Assembly (NCBI GenBank): GCA_033239525.1
Contig: BSYO01000038.1
Coordinates: 11,969,041 to 12,033,040, forward strand
DNA: 64,000 nt
Origin: Nepenthes gracilis
Lineage: Eukaryota > Streptophyta > Magnoliopsida > Caryophyllales > Nepenthaceae
Direction of reading: 5' to 3'
Shown: positions 59,641 to 64,000 of the stretch, piece after piece
Layout: each line of letters opens with the position of its first letter
How positions within the stretch are numbered: position 1 is the first letter of the stretch
Program-made: the position numbers and the translations under genes
Notes under the pieces: model-generated
What the model saw: the letters and a program-made list of their open reading frames with translations, nothing else
Told to the model about the DNA's origin: nothing
Databases searched by the model: none

Positions 59641-60000
59641 TTTCTATTCAGTTTGCATATGAAAAGTCAGTACACCAATTGGGAAATTCATACAATGTCA
59701 CTTTGGGCCCCATATATTCAAAAAAAATCACGTGCACAATGCACACACTCCAAGGCGCTTGCCGCCATAAATTCTTTGTGACCAAACATAGCCACGTCAT
59801 CCATAGCGCCAAGTGATGGTGCCGTCCGTTGCCTAGTTCCGATAGAGCCCATGATTGGTGGCCCACGATGCCGCCATTGGTTGCTTGCCGTATAAATACT
59901 CATCAAATTAGGTGTCAAAACTTTAAAAAAAATGCCCAAAAGCATCATTATTAGCAATCGTTCCATCGTCTATTTAATGGGCAACGATTAAAACGGTGGC
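59641..60000 (-). other. Gene-like but unassigned stretch
   Basis: Less AT-rich, with CACGTG at 59730 and GTATAAATA at about 59890. Two - strand frames of 72 and 82 codons overlap and match nothing I know. It may be a stray promoter or repeat. Confidence 0.25.
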
Positions 60001-62599
60001 AGCTGTGCCGGTTGGCATTTGGTGGTGCTTCAGGGATGCCACGGGAAATTAGAGTCAGTTCTTTGGAAGAACGAAAATATGAAAGAAGGGAAAAAGGAGA
60101 AGAAAATAATAAATAATATATACATACATATATCTCTGGATTTAGGTCATTGTACGAATTAGGGAACTATTTAATCTCACCTAATAAGTCAAATTAAAGC
60201 TAATTCGGTCTTTATTTCTGAAAATATGGATCCAACATACCATAAAGAACAAATAAGATGTCAGAGGATGACGAAACTCACTCTCCATATATCTTCCAAC
60301 ATTAAAATTAGAAATTTTTCTTTGCCAGAGAAAAAGATAGAGGAATGTATAACGCGTGGATGCATGCGTGAAAAGGGGATTTTAGTGTGTTATGGATGAC
60401 TTGACTCCGAGAGGTGCGCTCAATTGGGAGTGGCTTTCGAAAAGTGCACTCTTTAGGAAAGGCGGCTTTAAATTGGTTGCATTCGTTGGAGGAGTAGCTT
60501 TTCAGAACCCCAATATGTATTAGCGACCAAGTGAGAGAATAATACTCTAAATATAAAGATTACTTGGTTGCTCAATCGGGGATTCGAGATCTGATGCGCC
60601 CTTCATAGAGGGGGGTATATTTATAGAACAAGCGTTAGTTTAATTATCCTTGGGTCTCACAACTGGTGACAATTATCTGTGTAGATCCGTTAAACTATGT
60701 CAGTGATCACGAGGAGCGATTGTGATAACTATTGTCATTTGAAAATATTTGCTCCATTGTCAGAGTGATCATGGGGGTACTATATGGCAATTTTCTTCTG
60801 AGAAAATTTGTTGAGTCACAACTACCATTCTGGAAGTGATGAGCAATTGTGGGGACGCATCCATTAGGCCGCATTATGGTAAGTGTTACCTATTGTTATG
60901 TGCTAAATTGTGAAGGCTATTGACTATTGAGTTAGAAGGACGACTGCTAGGATGGCGTATCATGTGGCCCTAATTTCCCATTTTCTATTGGGCAATTTCG
61001 GATCGACCTATTTTGGCCAACCGCATTGCCCTTTGGATCTTAAGCTAGAGAAGCGTCCTGTTAAGCTTTTGTCTCCTGGGCCTTTATTTCTCTAGTGGGT
61101 TGAGTTGCTGGGCCAGCTTATGGGTCATTGTACCCATCATTAGCTCCTATTATTGGGAGATTTAAATTTTTAACTCTCGACATATTCATTGATGGGACGT
61201 CAGCTATACGCCTACATGCACGTTCCTTCCTCAGGCAACCTGCTGATTCGCCGTTCAGTCAATTTGGATTTGATTCGATCTTCTCCTGTATTGATTGCAT
61301 ATTAATCTTCTTTTTAGCTATAAATGAAGGGGCTCTCTACGCCTTATATCAGGAATCATCTTTACACGCCAAGTTGTTTGAGAGTTCAAAATTGGTATAA
61401 AGTCTAGCTACCACAAGCCGGGATTGAAAGAAGTTCTTCTCCGATGTTCAAAGGCAAAATCTGAGGATGCACCCGAAATCAACCTTAGTTACCCTCTTTT
61501 ATATAAAAAGTCGCATTATTTTTTCTCTTTTGTATGTCACAAAATCGGACCCACTATTTCCATGCAAAATCTTGGAATTTTTTGGAGGCTCTCTATTCCA
61601 CTCCTTGGCACCGAGAGGTTCCCTCTGCAGCATTGTTTTCGGTTCTAGGAAGACAGAGGGTTTCTTCTCTTACCCACCTGGAATGTGCTGTTCTTATAGT
61701 TGAGATTCCCTTCTAGGGGCAAGAGTCTTTTTTATTTTTCTTTTTTCTTACTCTCGGCCGGCCGAAACGGGATGTGCTAAGTGTTTGGACTTTTCTTAGT
61801 AACTAAGAGTTTTCTTCCGGTGCCCACCCTCCGATCAAGTGGGCTTCCCGTGGGGGAGCACCCTTCCTCGGATGCATGTCCCCTGATTGATTGTAGTCGG
61901 GTCGTTACTCCATATCTTTTTTATTTTCTTTTGAAGTGTACGTCCATTGTTGCAAACTTTATTGTACGTTGTAAAAGGAATTAATGAATGGAAATACCCA
62001 GCATTTGTTGCCTTCATGTTGTATGTCTTCAATATTCTTATATGACGTGAATAGTTATAGTGCTTGAATGTTACTTTTTGTTGTGTGATTTCTGTCAGTC
62101 TGATAACTCGGACCTCTAATAACTCAATCTTCTGCCAATTCGACTGGTAATAATGTATTTTAAATGCATGGTTAGGATGTGAACCAACCGGTCTTGTCTC
62201 GAGTTTATTAGGACCAGGTGCTATCAATTTGCCATCACCTCGAGAAAGGGGCATGTCAATGCATCATTACTTGTGCAGCACCATCAAGTCACTAACCTGT
62301 GCCTCATGGTTGTCAGCCGTCAGCAAGTTATGTAGGGAGTTGTCACATTAGTCATCCTAACTGACCCAGCGAATTGACGTGCCACGGTACTCTGTTATGC
62401 GGGCACGTGTTGTGGTCATGATGGAGATGCCCCTAGTTGATATCCTCAAATGATGCTGTTTTTGGGTCAGGGTTTTGGTTATCTAAACTCTGGGCCTTCG
62501 TCACTTCCCGTACTTCTTTTCTTGATTTGAATCGCTCTACCCTAGTCCACTTTTCTTGCTTTCCATGGCTCCCCTGGGCGTGAACGCGATCCAATTTGT
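60001..62599. other. Repeat-like sequence, no gene recognised
   Basis: Mixed composition with LTR-like texture (GGTATATTTATAGAAC as a TATA-like box at about 60615, CCTTTATTTCTC and similar). It may be the LTR and leader of the element whose ORF remnants follow, but no termini were defined. Confidence 0.3.
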
Positions 62600-63790
62600 T
62601 CTTACTTCCCATGATGTTGGGTTTTTGTATGCTCAAAATAATATCCCGAGTGCGATCTCATAGATGTTGCCTACCAACGACAACAGGGCTTGCTACCCAC
62701 CGCACTTGAAGGGTGGCCTTCATATCCCTTTTGCTCAGGAGTTGTACGAGATCCTAGTGTCATTTTGATGTTTTGGTTGCGCGCCTCCACCCCAATGCTA
62801 TCCGATATCTAGTTTCCTTGCGTGTCTTCTTTCACCACCATGGATCTTTCGGTTTAATCAGGAGGTGGACTGAATTTCATTCACCTCCCGCAGGCAGCAT
62901 CGAATAAGCGGGGGAAACCTAGACTCAATAAAGAGTTAGAAGGATCGAATCTTTTATTTGTTGGTCCCTTCCGATTCGACCCATTCCAATAAATGGGGTA
63001 GAGTGAAGGCCAACTATACTGGAGATATCTTGGATTCGAAAGAAATTTTGATGAAGCCGCTGACGGATTTGGTGGAGAAACATTCCTACTCCTTCCATCG
63101 AGAAGAATATGGGCTGTCTGCAAGGGCACTAGCGTGGGCTAAGTGGGAGTTCTGGGCAGCAAGGGCGGATGTCATGGCTCTGTCACTTCATAAACCTAAG
63201 AGGAAATTTGGAATGTTGTACATCTGGGGTTTTCTTGAGAGGGCGGATAGCTAGGCAGTGCTGTCACATTTCTCCTCCTCTGACTCAAACATGGTCATTA
63301 CGGAAATGGTGCAGAATGTTGGCAAGTCGTCAAGGAGGTCGGGCTTCATCCCATCTTCTTGGTTCGCCAAGCTCTTGAGGAGATGGCCAGGTTTGCCTAG
63401 GGCAGTGAGTGCCCTATTTCTTCTTCCGTGAGAATAAGTGATCCTAAGATTGGTGGGCCAGGCGAGCTAATCAGCACTCCAACCTTAACCCAGTACAGGG
63501 TCCCTGTTGTTATCACTTGTCACCAGAAGAGCTTGCACCCAACCCTTCTACTGTTTTTGTTGAGGGGGTCTTAGCAGTGATCAAGTGGCCGGGGCTTCTA
63601 TAGAGAATAACGCGGAGGTGGTGGCGGCTAATGAGGTGCCTCGCTAGAAGGTTTTGGAGCCCAAAGTTTCGAATGTTCCTCCTTCACCTCCAAGCTACGA
63701 GGTGCCCCCTAGCGATCATATAGTGCCTTTGCATGGTTGGAGGACTCCACTTACTTCTTTGCCTGAGGCTCCACCAGGTCCTTCATCCCT
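62600..63790 (+). pseudogene. Gypsy-type transposon ORF remnant (PF04195-like)
   Basis: From about 62690 the frame reads HLKGGLHIPFAQELYEIL. After a one-base shift it continues LHPNAIRYLVSLRVFF. The pattern (basic start, L-x-P-F, about 20 residues, LHPN, then a hydrophobic helix) is that of the 'putative gypsy type transposon' domain (PF04195) found in large non-autonomous plant LTR elements. It is followed by KPLTDLVEKHSYS and ARALAWAKWEFWAARADVMA (about 63090-63180) and a Pro-rich end (about 63670-63790). Several stops and shifts make it non-functional, and the element may continue past the window. Confidence 0.5.
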
Positions 63791-64000
63791 AGAGAAGTAG
63801 CCTTTCATTCAGATACGAGTTACGTAACTTCTTTGTTCCGTACCTGTTATCGTCCTTGTCTGACCGCTTGATCTTTCGTATGCAGCTATAGGAGGTGCTA
63901 CACTTGATTGAGACTTGCTTGTGCTAGTAAAAGGTGATGATACACCAATGGGATGCTACGGTGCACCGACGGCCACTGAGATCTCTCGCTTGACCCAAAT

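Overview
The window is nuclear DNA of a flowering plant, almost certainly a eudicot: AT-rich intergenic sequence, GT-AG introns, plant-type gene families and many plant LTR retrotransposons. I could not narrow the species further. Four protein genes can be read exon by exon. They are a family 2 aldehyde dehydrogenase on the + strand whose first exon is not seen (962-4992), and three complete genes on the - strand: an ABITRAM/Simiate homologue (27951-34985, 222 aa), an alpha-expansin (37498-39433, 254 aa) and an RGG-tailed Alba protein (52535-58099, 249 aa). Two broken genes were also recognised: a FAR1/MULE-type transposase relic (about 11950-13600) and a two-exon SKP1-like pseudogene (about 14206-16252).

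Transposable elements fill most of the rest. Left to right: a reverse-oriented LTR of one recurrent family (5456-6460); a solo LTR with an exact GAATG duplication (8461-9661); a roughly 180-bp tandem array whose units are hairpins (10441-11190); a Tourist-like MITE swollen by an (ATT)n microsatellite inside the SKP1-like intron (14966-15846); a 5.5-kb non-autonomous gypsy element with an exact TGCTC duplication (17858-23381), itself hit by a partly duplicated copy of the 5456 LTR family; an RTE LINE relic (25080-25500); a probable solo LTR (25918-27595); a deleted Copia element (30359-33687) inside intron 3 of the ABITRAM homologue; a solo LTR with an exact ATGAG duplication carrying a W-box cluster (36300-37148); and a nearly full-length gypsy element with gag, protease, RT, RNase H, integrase and a chromodomain-like tail (40004-45521), decayed mainly by C-to-T type stops. 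Older LTR fragments lie at 46.6-49.8 kb, and the right end (about 62.6-63.8 kb) holds remnants of a gypsy-type ORF of the PF04195 kind.

The host genes are functionally unrelated: aldehyde oxidation, a nuclear single-hybrid-fold protein, wall loosening and RNA/DNA binding. There is no operon logic. The main story is how the TEs have nested in, lengthened or flanked them. No defence system, CRISPR, tRNA or rRNA gene was found. The least explained sequence is the interior of the 17.9-23.4 kb element, which holds a 182-codon ORF I cannot assign. All exon boundaries were read by eye from splice consensus and protein-family continuity, and no alignment was run.
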